A stretch of 64,000 nucleotides of DNA, from the NCBI GenBank assembly GCA_014377305.1, contig JACMPW010000004.1:31127-95126 (forward strand), in the 5' to 3' direction. Positions 20,960 through 32,957 of this stretch are shown piece by piece. The notes beneath the pieces were generated by a model. It did not search any database and was not told the origin of the DNA. It saw only the letters and a list, made by a program, of their open reading frames with translations. The translations under genes were made by a program, and so were the position numbers. Position 1 is the first letter of the stretch; the number at the start of each line of letters is the position of its first letter. Origin of the DNA: Candidatus Altimarinota bacterium (lineage in GTDB: Bacteria; Patescibacteriota; Gracilibacteria; BD1-5; UBA2023).

Positions 20960-23938
20960 TTATAGAACTATTGAGGGATCTGGTTGAGTCTGATTAGCAA
21001 CTGATTCTTCTTCGCGAACGATACCCATACGGGCCTCCAGTTCCATATCCACATATTCTTTCTTACGGCCATACATTTTTCGGGAATACTCTTTGATGAT
21101 CTTGGATACTTCAGCGTTCTTATAGGTATTGTCCCAGAGCGTTTTCATATCAAAGGGTCGAGTGGTTGCATTGTCGATATTGAGCTTGCAGTAGGTAGTG
21201 AAGTTCGCAATACCGATGATATCCTGTTGTGAGAGGAGTGGGGCATATTCCTTTTCCAGGTATTCTGCATCATCAGCTCCCACCTTGAACGACATAATTG
21301 TTCCCACATTTCCGAACACCGCATCCTTGATAGATGGTTTATCTCCTTTTTTAGCCCCATTACCACCGATCTGAGCGATGAACTGGTGGGCCATGATGAG
21401 GGCGAGTCGATACTTGCGAGCCTCCGAAAGGATCTCACCAAATGTATCGGTTGCAAAATTCTGGAACTCATCTACATAGAGATAGAAGTCCTTGCGGAGT
21501 TCTTCCGGCATATCTGCTCGACTCATCGCTGCCATATTGATCTTGGAGACCATTATGAGACCAAGGAGCTGCGCATTGAGATCTCCTATTTTTCCTTTTG
21601 AAAGATTCACCATGAGCACCTTTTGATCGTCCATGACCTTACGGAGATTGAATGCTGATTTCGTCTGACCGATGATGTTTCGCATAGTCGTATTCGTGAT
21701 AAACGGACCAAATTTTGCTGAAAAAAACGGTATCATCTCTTGTTTCTCACGATCTCCTGTTTGGGCATATTCATGTTCCCAGAAAGCCTTTACCATAACA
21801 TTTTTGATTTTCGATACTTTGTATTTCATAAATGCTTCATCCACAAAGAGTCGTGGCACATCAATAAGAGTACCACCATCCTCAGCGTCATCCATGAGAG
21901 TGAGACACCCATTACGAAAATAATGCTGAATACGAGGGCCAAATATCTCATCTCCATACATCTTGATGAATATAGAGGTAGCATCAAGTGCAGCTCGATC
22001 TTTCTCTATCGCCTGGAGAGCAGGTTCTGTAGCAATCAGATCGAGCATATTGAGTCCGAGTGGTCGCTCATAGTCTGACGGATCAAATATGATCATATCT
22101 TGAGCTCGCTCTTTTGGTGTAAATGCGAGAACATCCTCCACGAGATCTCCATGCGGATCGATCACACAGAGTCCATTGCCATTCCAGAGATCCTGACGAG
22201 CCAGATATCCGATGAGGACTGATTTTCACCCTCCTGATTTACCGATGATATAGTGATGTCTGCCTCGATCCTTGCGATCAAAATATATCGGTGTCTTCAT
22301 ATTACGGTATTCGTTCCAGCCCATCAGCACCGCCTCCTTGTAGAGGGGAAATCCTCCGAGAGTTCGCTGAGAATCAATCTGTACAGGAGTCTTACCTGCA
22401 TCTATCGGCTTACCCGTATCAGCTCCTTCTGAAAACACGGAAACTGGCATACCACCGACGAGTTGGAGATTTTTGCTCGAGTCACGCCATAGATTTTTAT
22501 TCTTATCTACCTTGAGTAGTGAGCCATCAGTTGTAAAAATAGAGCCCGACGCATCCCGCTTATAGTCTTTGAGGATAAGGGGAATCTTTGGGAACTTCAG
22601 ATTCTGAGGGATAGAGAGCATCTTGTAGTCAAGCCAGGCGATGATCGGTGACTTGTTGTACTTGATATCAGGAAAATGGAATATAGTAGACATCTCATCC
22701 GATGAGAACCGAGATACCTTCTGAAAAATACCGATTAGTCGATATGAAAATGCAAAATACCGAAGTGGCGTAAACAGAATACGTAACATATCCTCGATCA
22801 TTTGTGGATTGTCGAGTTGATTATTGTACTCATCAGTGAATATCGAAGTCGCAGCCACGAGAGACTGGAGGCCCTGGTGAGCTGATTCACGAGTATCAGA
22901 GGATACGAGGATACGGATCGACGCCTCGAATCCTGGTTGTCCTGCAGATTCTCCCACCATCTTCTGTGATTCTGTTTCTGCCTGGTTAAATATCTTGTAT
23001 GAGTCTCCACTGCTGGCGCCTGGAGCATTGGATGCTGTCTCCTCATTTGATATAAAACGCGAAAAAAACCAAGATATTGGTAGCAATATAAAATTGAGTC
23101 CTGATATAAGAAGTCCTCATTTAAGTCATTTTTTGTATTCTCATTTAGCCACCATTCCTGCAGCCTTCTTGGCTTTGCGATTCCAACTATGTCAGAGTGG
23201 TTTCATTACTATCTGTATAGCTGCAACATCAGTTTTTTTGAGTGAGCCGAAGTTGTTGGTAAAAGACGAAAGTGGATCATCCTCGAAGTATTTATAGGTC
23301 TTGAGTGGATAGATATCATCATTTCGTTTACTGATAGACGCTGCCTCGAGTGCATATCCAAATGGTTTGATTTCTGGAAGATCCTCTCGTGCTACCAGCT
23401 TTACCTCGGCATCTGGATAGTTGGAGGTGACCTGCTGCGTGATCAGAGTCATATGCTCCTGATAGGCTGCCAAGTAAAAATGTACCTGACCACTTGAGTA
23501 TATCATCTCGAGTGATATCTTCGCATGGCAGAATATGAAGTTGAGGATAGTATTCCAGGCACTGATAGTAGAGATCTTGTGTACACTCTTGTAGAAGAGA
23601 GTCATTATACCAATCTTTTCTTTGAAGTCTTTTTTGGTATCTTGTTCCTTATCGAGCTTGGAATCAGCTCGTGGGAGAGTCACCTTCATATATCGCATCC
23701 TTGGTGTCATTATGACCTCATAGGTGAGTCGCATGAGACGAATACAGATCCAAAATATGATGATAGCAACTATGATATTGATCATATTATCAGTGAACCA
23801 AACAATACCATCCCAAATCCCAGACCAGGTACTCACCGTGACTTGTTCCGAGTGCGTAGCTGTCCTGACACTAATAGCAAGAACAGAGTTATATGATGTG
23901 AGCAATATCACGAAGATAGCAGGCAGGAGTCGATTCAT
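20960..23938 (-). CDS. Large fused TraD/VirD4-like coupling ATPase with N-terminal membrane domain
   Basis: 992 aa read through several UGA glycines. A cleavable-looking signal (residues 1-22, SVLA|ISVR) and a helix at about 45-68 precede a long domain shared with the protein at 53120-55564. A further helix lies at about 268-290, then the motor: Walker A YIIGKSGGGKSVLIG (near residue 570), IDPHGDLVEDVL, Walker B DFYLYVDEFQNFATD (near 820) and NVGTIMSFKVGADDAE. These are features of type IV coupling / TraD-type DNA-pumping ATPases. The 23192-23938 part and the rest are one frame with no stop between them. It heads the ten-gene run. Confidence 0.88.
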
Positions 23939-23944
23939 TCTTTC

Positions 23945-23972
23945 ATAATACCATATACAAGCTTTTTCACAA
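23945..23972 (-). promoter_or_regulatory. Promoter of the first type IV secretion run
   Basis: Minus-strand TTGTGA (23967-23972), 16-base spacer, TATTAT (23945-23950). Only six bases separate the -10 box from the ATG at 23938, so the transcript should be leaderless. Confidence 0.65.
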
Positions 23973-24075
23973 AATAAAACAGAACTTTTTGCTTTACAAT
24001 AGAGCGAAATCGTGCAAAAAAGATGATATAAAAGTATATCAAATATAAAAGTCTATTTTTTCGGATATGTGATAC

Positions 24076-24103
24076 TTGCATTTCGATGTCGGATATCTAC
24101 AAT
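24076..24103 (+). promoter_or_regulatory. comM promoter
   Basis: TTGCAT (24076-24081), spacer 16, TACAAT (24098-24103). Divergent from the secretion-run promoter within a 205-base gap. Confidence 0.65.
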
Positions 24104-24143
24104 ACCCTTGTCTACAATACCCTCAAAGCTATAATACAATACT

Positions 24144-25658
24144 ATGCAAAAACTCTTCTCCTCATCGATCTATGGTATATCTGGTCATCTCGTAGAGGTC
24201 GAGGTGGATGTCATCACGGGCATGGGACAGTTCACGGTTGTCGGACTCGGAGATGCAGCGATACAGGAGAGTCGAGAGCGAGTACGGAGTGCTGTGAAGA
24301 ACTCTGGTTATGCATTCCCAGGCGGAGCTCGCATCACGGTGAACCTCGCACCAGCTGATCTCAGGAAAAAGTGACCCGTCTACGACCTCCCAATTGCCCT
24401 ATGAATTCTTGGGAAGGATATAGATTTTCGGACAGATATAGTATCATCATCGCTCTTTCTATGAGAACTCGCCCTCGATGGACTCGTGAGACCGATCCAG
24501 TGAGCCCTCCCTGCTACGATCCTCGCGAGAGAACTCGGAATGAAACGGATATTCATCCCCGTAGAGAACGCCCTCGAAGCATCCGTCATCCCAGATATCG
24601 ATGTGATCAGGATCGCGAGCCTCTCGGATGTAGTAGATATCCTCACAGGAGATAGTCCTATCCCAGCTGGAGCTATCAGACCAGAGCCCATAGCGAGTGA
24701 GCTGCGAGTCTACTCTCCTGACTTCTCCGATATCATCGGCCAGGAACATGCGAAGCGAGCCCTCCTCATCGCCGCCGCATGAGGACACAATATCCTCATG
24801 CAGTGACCACCAGGATCAGGCAAGACGATGCTCGCCAAGGCTATGGCAGGCATCCTCCCCGAAATGGAACTCGAAGAGCAAATCGAACTATCCAAGATAT
24901 ACTCTGTAGCTGGACTCCTAACTCGAGACCTCCCGCTCATTATAGATCGTCCGTTCCGAGTGATACACCATACAGCGAGTGAGGCATCGATCATTGGTGG
25001 TGGACGAGATGCGAGACCGGGCGAGATATCACTCGCACACAAGGGGGTATTATTCTTGGATGAGTTCCTTGAGTTCTCGAAATCAATCCTCGAAACGCTG
25101 AGACAACCTCTCGAAGATGGTGAGATCACGATCAATCGTGTCAACCAATCGTGTCGATATCCTGCCCGATTTGCACTCGTTGGAGCTATGAATCCCTGTC
25201 CCTGTGGCTATATGGGAGATCCTGAGAAGCCTTGTATCTGTTCGCCAATAGCGATCGACAAGTACCGATCTCGTCTCTCAGGGCCGATCCTCGATCGTGT
25301 CGATATATTCATACAGGTACCTCGGGTCAAGACCGGAGAACTCGGGGAAAAACGATCTGGACAGACCAGTCGAGAACTCAAGGATACCGTCATGCGAGCC
25401 AAAGAAATGCAACATACCAGATTCGCAGGCAAAAAAATACACTCCAATGCCGAGATGTCGAATGTCGAGATCGAGGCACTCGCGGGTATCAGTGAAGATG
25501 CGAACCGTATCGCCATATCATCGACAGAAAAACTAAAACTCTCAACTCGTGTCTACTATAGAATACTCCGTGTTGCTCGGACTATAGCAGACATTGATAG
25601 CTCGCCATTTGTCGAGGTTCGCCATATTCTCGAAGCACTTTCTTATCGTGGTAGCTAA
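24144..25658 (+). CDS. comM: ComM/YifB-family Mg-chelatase-like AAA+ ATPase
   Basis: 504 aa. ComM is a helicase-like AAA+ protein that promotes branch migration during natural transformation. The N-terminal ChlI-like domain starts [20 protein letters not shown] and contains [19 protein letters not shown]. Walker A reads [11 protein letters not shown] (residues about 220-230) with its first glycine UGA-encoded; Walker B is [11 protein letters not shown]. The zinc-like [21 protein letters not shown] stretch and the C-terminal [17 protein letters not shown] arginine motif are intact. Other UGA glycines occur in the first half. Confidence 0.94.
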
Positions 25659-25659
25659 T

Positions 25660-26211
25660 ATGAATACTACTCTCTACATCAATCCCCTCACTCCTGATAT
25701 CCATTTCCTGATTTTCCAGTGAAAACAGACGATCATGAGAACTCTCGTGAAAGATCTCGACACAGCGTCGACATTCCCGAAGATGCTCGTCGCTATTGTC
25801 GATGAATATAAGATCACAGATATCTATTGTGTTACTGGGCCTGGACCATTTACACTCATGCGTGTCGTGACATTGGCGATCAATGCAATTGCCTATACAC
25901 GAGATATCACGGTGCGGTCGTGTCATTTTTTTGATCTCATCATGAGTGGCAATCAGCCAATCATCGAGGCCAATCCACGAGAGTATCTCATCAGACAAGG
26001 TGGCGAAGTGGTGAGTACGACGAAGTGAGATCTCCCATGGGGAGTATATGAAGGTATATTCGCGGGTATCGGCTCGACAGTAGGAGAAAAATCAATACAA
26101 TATATGGACAATCAGGAACATATCACTCAAGTATTTGAAAATAAAAATCCTGAAACTCGTATCTCACCCATCTACTTCAAACCACCTCATATCACATGCC
26201 CAAAATCATAA
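25660..26211 (+). CDS. TsaB-like protein (t6A tRNA modification)
   Basis: 183 aa with two UGA glycines. TsaB is the inactive partner of TsaD in making N6-threonylcarbamoyladenosine at tRNA position 37. The tract ITDIYCVTGPGPFTLMRVVT corresponds to the family's GPGSFTGLRIG element with a modified core, and a second conserved helix (ALAINAIAY-type) follows. The N-terminal strand MNTTLYINPLTPDIHFLIF lacks the usual DTS start, so this is a divergent member. It begins 1 base after the comM stop; TsaD is not in the window. Confidence 0.6.
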
Positions 26212-26741
26212 ATATGACATCTCAGATCCGTCCAGGAGAGCATGTCATCATGATGCTCCATCGTCATTGGATCGTATTTGCATTCAAGATTGGATATATC
26301 CTCGGGCTCATTATCACAACTCTAGTGATATGGTTTATGAAGTCCAAGCTCATATTCATCTTCGGAACTGCGATATTCTGGGGTGGCCTGAGTATTTATT
26401 GGATGCTGTTTCTCACATTCATCCTGCTCTCATGGATCAATGATGAGCTCGATCTCTTTATCATCACGGATCAGCGGATCATCGGGATAGATCAGGTATC
26501 ATCTCTCTCTCGTCGTGTCACCGAGTGTGGACTCGATAGGGTGCAAGAGGTCAATGCTGAGATCACCGGCATCCTCCAGACTGTTCTCGGCTATGGCCAT
26601 GTTCATATACATACCGCGAGTGAGCACTCCGATATGATCGTCGGATATGCTCCCAATCCAGTAGAAAATGGAAATAGGATCAACTCTATCATCAGTGAAT
26701 ACCGAGCTCATCATCCAGCCAACAGAGCACCAATCATATAA
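26196..26741 (+). CDS. Membrane protein with bacterial PH domain
   Basis: 181 aa with no UGA. Two hydrophobic helices (about residues 27-50 and 54-82) precede a bPH-type domain: LDLFIITDQRIIGIDQVSSL, then GLDRVQEVNAEITGILQTVLG and GYGHVHIHTASEHSDMIVGYAP. This layout matches YdbS/YdbT-like bPH_2 proteins with unknown membrane roles. It overlaps the TsaB-like gene end by 16 bases; an internal ATG at 26214 is an alternative start that would avoid the overlap. Confidence 0.8.
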   Translation: MPKIINMTSQIRPGEHVIMMLHRHWIVFAFKIGYILGLIITTLVIWFMKSKLIFIFGTAIFWGGLSIYWMLFLTFILLSWINDELDLFIITDQRIIGIDQVSSLSRRVTECGLDRVQEVNAEITGILQTVLGYGHVHIHTASEHSDMIVGYAPNPVENGNRINSIISEYRAHHPANRAPII

Positions 26742-26748
26742 AAAAAAC

Positions 26749-26775
26749 TTGTATTTTTACATCTTTTCATATAAT
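26749..26775 (+). promoter_or_regulatory. trxB promoter
   Basis: TTGTAT (26749-26754) and TATAAT (26770-26775), spacer 15, 36 bases before the trxB ATG. Confidence 0.55.
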
Positions 26776-26811
26776 GAGATTTATTCTCATTATTTTTTAA
26801 AATCAATTCCC

Positions 26812-27735
26812 ATGTCCCAAATATTCGATACGATCATCATCGGTGCCTGATCTGCATGACTCCCCGCTGGGATGTATGCGAGTCGGTACAAGCTCTCGAA
26901 CATCATCATCGGTGAGATGCCTGGTGGAGCACTCGCCACCAGTCACTGTGTCGAGAACTGGCCAGGAGTACTATCTGCTACAGGGGGCGAGATCATGGAC
27001 GATTTCCGCAAACATGCAGAGGCAGCTGGATCGACAGTACTCCAGGAGCGTGTCGAAATAGTAGCGAAAGATGGCGAATATAGCTACATAGTCACGACGA
27101 GTATGGGTAAGGTGTACCAATCTAGAACAGTGATACTCGCAACAGGGAATAAGTACAAAAAACTCTGAGTCCCTGGCGAAGCAGAACTCATCGGACAGGG
27201 GGTATCATATTGTGCGACTTGTGATGGCAACTTTTTCCAGAATCTAAAAGTAGCAGTCGTGGGTGGTGGTAATACAGCAATCACCGAGGCGCTCTATCTC
27301 GCCGAGATCTGTAGTGAGGTACACATACTGATCCGCACAGATCGGATCAGGGCTGAGGACATCTGGGTCGACAAGGCAAAAAAACACTCAAATATAATAT
27401 TCCACTACTTCACCGAGGTGGCCGAGATCCAATGAGGAATGATGGGAATGACTGGGATCCTCTGCAAGGATGGATCAATACTCGCACTCGATGGGATATT
27501 CATCGCTGTAGGTAACGAGCCATATACTGGCCTAGTAGATCACCTCTCCCCTGAGAAAGACTCAGAGGGATGCCTCGTCGTCGACAAGCGACAAGAGACG
27601 AGTGTGAAATGACTCTATGCAGCAGGGGATGTCACGACGAACTCGAATAAGTTCCGACAGACGATCATGTCAGCAGCAGAGGGGTGTCTCGCTGCCAACT
27701 CAGTTCATGAGGATATATTGAGGATGGGGGAGTAG
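26812..27735 (+). CDS. trxB: Thioredoxin reductase (NAD(P)H-FAD)
   Basis: 307 aa, the usual length. The FAD-binding motif reads IIGAGSAGLPAGMYASRY, with two of its glycines encoded by UGA. The redox-active dithiol is CATC (in GVSYCATCDGNFF, residues about 126-138), followed by the NAD(P)H-binding VAVVGGGNTAITEALYL and the terminal GLYAAGDVTTNSNKFRQTIM motif. It reduces thioredoxin using NAD(P)H. Ends in TAG and is followed by a hairpin. Confidence 0.94.
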
Positions 27736-27749
27736 ATTTTACTATATCA

Positions 27750-27781
27750 AAAAGACCCTAGATTTACTGTAGTCTTTTTTT
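27750..27781 (+). terminator. Probable trxB terminator
   Basis: AAAAAGAC...GTCTTTTTT arms close a loop of about 15 bases and are followed by a T-run. Weaker than other hairpins here. Confidence 0.5.
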
Positions 27782-27910
27782 ATTTCTCTCCTGCCAATTT
27801 CTTCGCATCCGCCTCTTGTTGTCTCTTGAGCTTGGCGATATCAGTCGATGGTGGGAGATTCTCAGGAATGATACCGCTCTTCACGAGGAACTCTCGGACT
27901 CATTGATGAC
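27780..27910 (-). pseudogene. C-terminal remnant resembling DinD/BRO-type protein
   Basis: A minus-strand frame ending in TAA encodes VREFLVKSGIIPENLPPSTD followed by IAKLKRQQEADAKKLAGEK, like the tail of DNA damage-inducible protein D (pattern PE-x-LPxxxDIxKL). No start and no N-terminal domain exist upstream; the frame runs straight into two hairpins and the uvrA terminator. It therefore looks like a decayed gene end, not a functional gene. The similarity is from memory of the family only. Confidence 0.4.
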
Positions 27911-27975
27911 TTTTTACGCTCGCTCGTAAAAAGTCTTAAAAAAGACCATTTTGTTGACGTCAACAAAATGGTCTT
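27908..27975 (-). terminator. Tandem hairpins downstream of uvrA
   Basis: Two perfect stems: a 34-base palindrome centred on TTGACGTCAA (27942-27975), followed on the minus strand by TTTTTTAAG, and a second stem GACTTTTTACG/CGTAAAAAGTC (27908-27935). The first is a good uvrA terminator. Confidence 0.75.
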
Positions 27976-27997
27976 AAGTCTATTTTGAGCCAACTCT

Positions 27998-30829
27998 CTA
28001 CTTCCCTCTTTTCTCCATATATTTCCTGAGTGCCTTCGCGGTATAGCTATTCTCGACGGTGAGGATCTTGTCACGAGGACCTGCGAATACCAGATTCCCT
28101 CACTTGTCGCCACCCTCTGGGCCAATGTCGATGATGGCGTCAGCATTGGCGATAATGTCGAGATTGTGCTCAATGACAAGTACCGAATTCCCTTTCTCTA
28201 CAAGTCTGTCGAGGATATCGAGGAGCTTCTGCACATCAGAGAAGTGGAGTCCCGTGGTTGGCTCATCGAGGATATAGAGAGTACGACCTGTCGATCTCTT
28301 GGCGAGGTCGAACGCGAGCTTGATACGCTGAGACTCTCCACCTGAGAGCGTCGGTGCGGATTGCCCGAGAGTGATATAGCCGAGACCGACATCGATGAGG
28401 ACATCGAGAACACGCTTGATCCGTGGGAAGCTGACAAAAAAACTACTCGCATCTTCGATCGTCATATCGAGCACTTCGGAGATATTTTTTCACTTGAACT
28501 GTACCTGGAGAGTCTCATTGTTGTATCTCGATCCACCGCACGACTCACACTCGACATAGACATCCGGGAGGAAGTGCATCTCGATTTTCTTCGTTCCGCT
28601 CCCCTCACAGATCTCACAGCGACCACCCTTGGTGTTGAACGAGAAACGTCCAGGGCCAAATCCTCGCTTCTGAGCATCGAGAGATGCGGCGAATACTTCA
28701 CGCACATGAGTGAAGAGTCCCGTATAGGTGGCAATATTAGAATGTGGGGTTTTGCCAATAGGGGACTGATCGATGATGATCGTCTTATCGATGTTCGCTA
28801 CACCTTCAACACGGTCATGGCGACCAATCTGGCGACTACTCGGATAGAAGTGGTTCATCAGGTAGTTCGATAGGATATCGATGATGAGTGATGACTTGCC
28901 TGATCCCGAGACACCAGTGACGACCGTCATACATTCGAGTGGGATTCGGACATTGATATTTTTGAGATTATTCTCGACTGCTCCATATATCTCGATGAAT
29001 TTTTTTGGTGATTTTATCACTGGATTGCGTCTCGTGACATTTTTGCGGAGCGAGAGGTAGTCTGCGGTCTGTGTATCTGATTTGAGGAGGTCTTCATATT
29101 TCCCAGAGAAGAGTACCTCGCCACCATGAACTCCAGCACCCGGCCCGATGTCGATGATATGATCACTCTCTCTCATGATATCCTCATCATGCTCGACGAC
29201 GACGACGGTATTACCGATGTTCGCCAGTCGTTTCAGATTGGCGATGAGCATATCATTGTCACGGGGATGGAGACCGATCGAGGGCTCATCGAGGACATAG
29301 ATGATCCCCTCAAGTCGTGTACCAATCTGTGTAGCCAGTCGTATTCGCTGAGACTCACCACCTGACAGAGTACCGGCCCGACGAGCAAGGGTCATATACT
29401 CGAGACCAACACCCGAGAGGAACTCAAGTCGCTCGACGATATTCTTGAGTATCGGCTTGGCGATATGTTCTTCTGACTTGGTCAGTGAGAGTGAGGAGAA
29501 AAACCCAAGCGAATCTTCGACACTCTTCATTGATAGTTCGCCAATATTCTTGTCAGAGATCCTGATACTGAGATAGGGCTTCTGGAGTCTATATCCCTCA
29601 CAAGATCGACAAATCTGCTCCGTGGCGAAATTGGCTATTCGTTTGAAGTAGGCATCATGCTGGCTATCTGCCTCACTATGTCGACGCTCCAGATTGGGAA
29701 TGAGTCCCTCGTATCTTGACTTGTGTATTTTGCCATCTTGATGCTTGCTAAGATAGGCGAGTTCAAAAGATCCAGCTACGCCATAGAGGATTTTTTGGCG
29801 ATCTTTGGGCTTCATCAGTGACCATGAGGTATTCCTCGGGATATCTTCTTTGGTACAGACAGCCTCGAGGAGGAGTGTATAGAATGGGTGCTCTTGCCAT
29901 GGGAGGAGAGCTCACTCTGCGATCGTGAGTTCGCTTTTGACAATATCAGCCTCGAGGAATGTCGTCGATGAGCCGAGTCCATGACAGCTCGTACAGGCAC
30001 CACGATGGGAGTTGAATGAAAAATTCGAAATAGAGAGATTGTCGATCTGATAGTTACAGATAGGACAACTCGCATGGAGAGAGAAGTGGTGATAGATATC
30101 TCAGTTGGATATAGATACTCGTCCACTTCACTTCTCAAGTGCGATACGGATGGAGTCAACGAGACGCGTGTCGAAGTTCTCATCTATTTTTTTGATGAGA
30201 CGATCGACAACGACATATACTGTATCGTCTTCATCTACTGATATATCCAGTGGATCTGCTACGGAGTAGGTCGTCTCGCCAATCTGGAATCTGACAAATC
30301 CTATATCTGTGACTCGCTTCGCCAGTTGTTCGCCAGTCATATCTTCTCCGTCGAGGGTAAGAGGCATGAGGATATGGAACCGATCTCCTTCGCCAAACTT
30401 CGACACATGTTCGACAATATTTTTGAGGCTATCTTTTTTGAGTGGTATCTCTTGATGATTGATACAATATGGCGTACCGATACTCGTGTAGAGGAGCCGA
30501 TAGAAGTCATATATCTCAGTGATCGTTCCTACGGTGGATCGTGGATTGTTCGACACCGTCTTTTGATGGATGGCGATCGTAGGTGAGAGCCCCCTGATCT
30601 CACGGACATGAGTCGCCTCAGAGATATCTGATATGATCGTGCGAGCATAGGTCGAGAGTGACTCGAGATAGCGTCGCTGCCCCTCAGCATAGAGTGTATC
30701 GAATGCGAGTGATGACTTCCCAGAACCCGACACTCCCGTGATGACAGTGAGAGTATTTTTGGGGATAGAGACGGAGATATTTTTGAGATTGTGGGTTTCA
30801 GCTCCGATGATCTCGATAGTTTCTGACAT
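27998..30829 (-). CDS. uvrA: Excinuclease ABC subunit A
   Basis: 943 aa, full length. UvrA is the damage-sensing ATPase of nucleotide excision repair. The first ABC module has Walker [12 protein letters not shown] at residues 32-42; the zinc modules CPICNYQ...CTSCHG and CEICEGSG...CESCGG are complete. The signatures [13 protein letters not shown] and [13 protein letters not shown] and two Walker B/LDEP motifs follow. UGA glycines occur at several points, including the LEKGSGRV and GGDKGGNLV segments. Ends in TAG just before a strong hairpin. Confidence 0.97.
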
Positions 30830-30859
30830 GGGGAATAGGGGTGAGGATGCAATCCTCCT

Positions 30860-30887
30860 ATTCTACTCAATAGAGATGAGAATACAA
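30860..30887 (-). promoter_or_regulatory. uvrA promoter
   Basis: Minus-strand TTGTAT (30882-30887), spacer 16, TAGAAT (30860-30865), in the 75-base gap between comF and uvrA. Confidence 0.6.
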
Positions 30888-30904
30888 TTATTTTTCTGAG
30901 AAAA

Positions 30905-31528
30905 TTACTGATTCGAAGCAATGAATACTCCATACACCTTTTCTACACCTGCCGATTTCAGTATTTTGGCACAGGAATTCGCCGTCGATCCTGTCGATAT
31001 AATGTCATCGATAAGTATTACTGTTTTTGGGGGTAGTATTCCTGATCTCAGTACAAAAGCATGTTCTCTGTTTTTCATTCGTTTCATCTTCGACAACTTC
31101 GATTGTCTATGGGTCCAGTATGCTCGTATTGGTTTTATTTTGTGTATTCAGAGTCTGTAAGAGAGTCATGAAGTGAGGAGATCAATATGGTTGAATCCTC
31201 GTATCATATAGCGACTCCAGTGCATCGGGACACTCACGAGTGCGATATCATCATGGGACAAGAGATCATATTTTTCGACAATCCTCGCCAATAGATCGAC
31301 ATATTCTCACACATGTTGGCGATCTGATCGATATTTGTATGCCTCGATCGTATAGGATATATCAGAGTAGTTCGCTGCTATATAGACTCCATCGAGTGTT
31401 GAGTACACAAGTTCACCCCTATAGTGTTCAGTGAGATCTTGAGGATTGTATATATTCTTGGCTCTTTCGCCATATGTCGACATCTCGAAGAATATATTCA
31501 TGATTACATGCGAGATTTTTTGGATCAT
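30905..31528 (-). CDS. comF: ComF-family phosphoribosyltransferase-like protein
   Basis: 207 aa. ComF proteins are PRT-fold proteins required for natural transformation. The tract VSVPMHWSRYMIRGFNHIDL matches the family's VPL/RGFNQ motif, and the PRPP-binding loop reads VILIDDIISTGSTANSCA (residues about 164-181). The upstream segment LDGVYIAANYSDISYTIEAY then KYRSDRQHVGEYV fits the ComF midsection. The usual N-terminal four-cysteine zinc module is missing, so it is a short form. It begins 5 bases after the pepA stop. UGA glycines link the pieces. Confidence 0.88.
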
Positions 31529-31533
31529 GTATG

Positions 31534-32946
31534 TTATTTACTTCATTGTCCAATTAAGAATTCTGAGAGAATTTTTACTCCCCATCCTGTTCCTCATTTT
31601 GGCATATATCCATAGGTTGTTTCACGATAGGCAGGACCTGCGATATCGAGATGAGTCAGTTTCGCAGCTCATTGGAAATATGTGAGAAATGCCCCACCTT
31701 CGGATGATCCGGCTTTTTCAGAACGAGCAATATTTTTGAGGTCAGCGATATCTGCTTTGAGTGCTTTTTTCATCTTGTCATTGAGTGGGAGTCTCCATAC
31801 TGACTCATATGGCGATCTATTGGCGATGAGTGTCAATATAACCATCTCATCATCACCCATGATCCCTGCGATATCATGTCAGAGAGCATGGATACAGGCA
31901 CCTGTGAGGGTAGCCATAGTAATAATATGATCGACATGATGTGTCATCTCGATATACGACATGACATCAGCGAGCACAAGGCGTCACTCTGCGTCAGTAT
32001 GATGTATTTCTACGGTAGTACCATTGTACGCCCGGTAGATATCGAGTGGTCGAAATGCTGATCCACCCGTCATATTCTCAGTGAGCCCAACTCCTACAAT
32101 CAAGTTGACCGGTAAGACGTCGAGTGTATCGAGATACATCGCCACACCGATCATCCCAGCCGCTCATGACATATCACACTTCATATCGAGCATAGCAGTA
32201 TCTGGCTTTATCTGGAGTCCTCCAGCATCAAATGTTACTCATTTACCGATAAGTCAATATTTTTCTCATTTTGGAGGATTTTTTGGCTTCAATACAACCA
32301 TATACGGTGGCATATCACTCCCAGCACTGACAGCGAGGAGGAGGTTACACCCGAGTCTTTCGAGTTCTTTTTTATCGTAGACTTCTACATCAAATTGTTT
32401 CCATTTATAGTCTTTTATAGCTGCTACGATACCGGCAGGATTGGCATCTTTTGGTGGCATATTGATCATATCACGAGCCCATACAATAGCCTCAAGAAGC
32501 TTCATTTTTTCTCAGATAGTCTCTATATTTTCAGGTGATATCAAGAGAGTATATTTCTTATTTTCTGGTTTTGAGAGATAGGATTCGTATGAGTAGGTAG
32601 CGAGTGCCATGGATTCGAGTGCGTCTGCCTCATAACCCTCTGGAGCAAATATAGAGTTTTTTTTGAGACCTACAAATAACTCAGCTCGATCATCCATCAA
32701 GGATATTGTTGGAAAAAAACAGGTTACAATATCGTATTCAGGAGAAATATGAGAAAATATCATGGTTTTCTTTTGGTTTTCTTTTGTTATAACAATATTT
32801 TCTCGTATCTTGACAATCTGTAGTTGGGAAAATCCATACTGATAAAGGCTCTCTATACGAGATTGCGAACGGATTTCAATAATCAGATTTTTGGTGTCTT
32901 GGATACTCTGGAGTGTAGTGATGATATTGATAGGGATGATTCGCAT
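31534..32946 (-). CDS. pepA: Leucyl aminopeptidase (M17)
   Basis: 470 aa. M17 aminopeptidases remove N-terminal residues using two metal ions. The catalytic core is visible: [33 protein letters not shown] and [20 protein letters not shown], the NTDAEGRL-type motif with its glycine encoded by UGA. The C-terminal [20 protein letters not shown] is also typical. The N-terminal 150 residues are the divergent hexamer-forming domain. The ATG at 32946 is chosen because the frame before it lies inside the upstream gene. Confidence 0.93.
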
Positions 32947-32957
32947 GGTGATATGGG

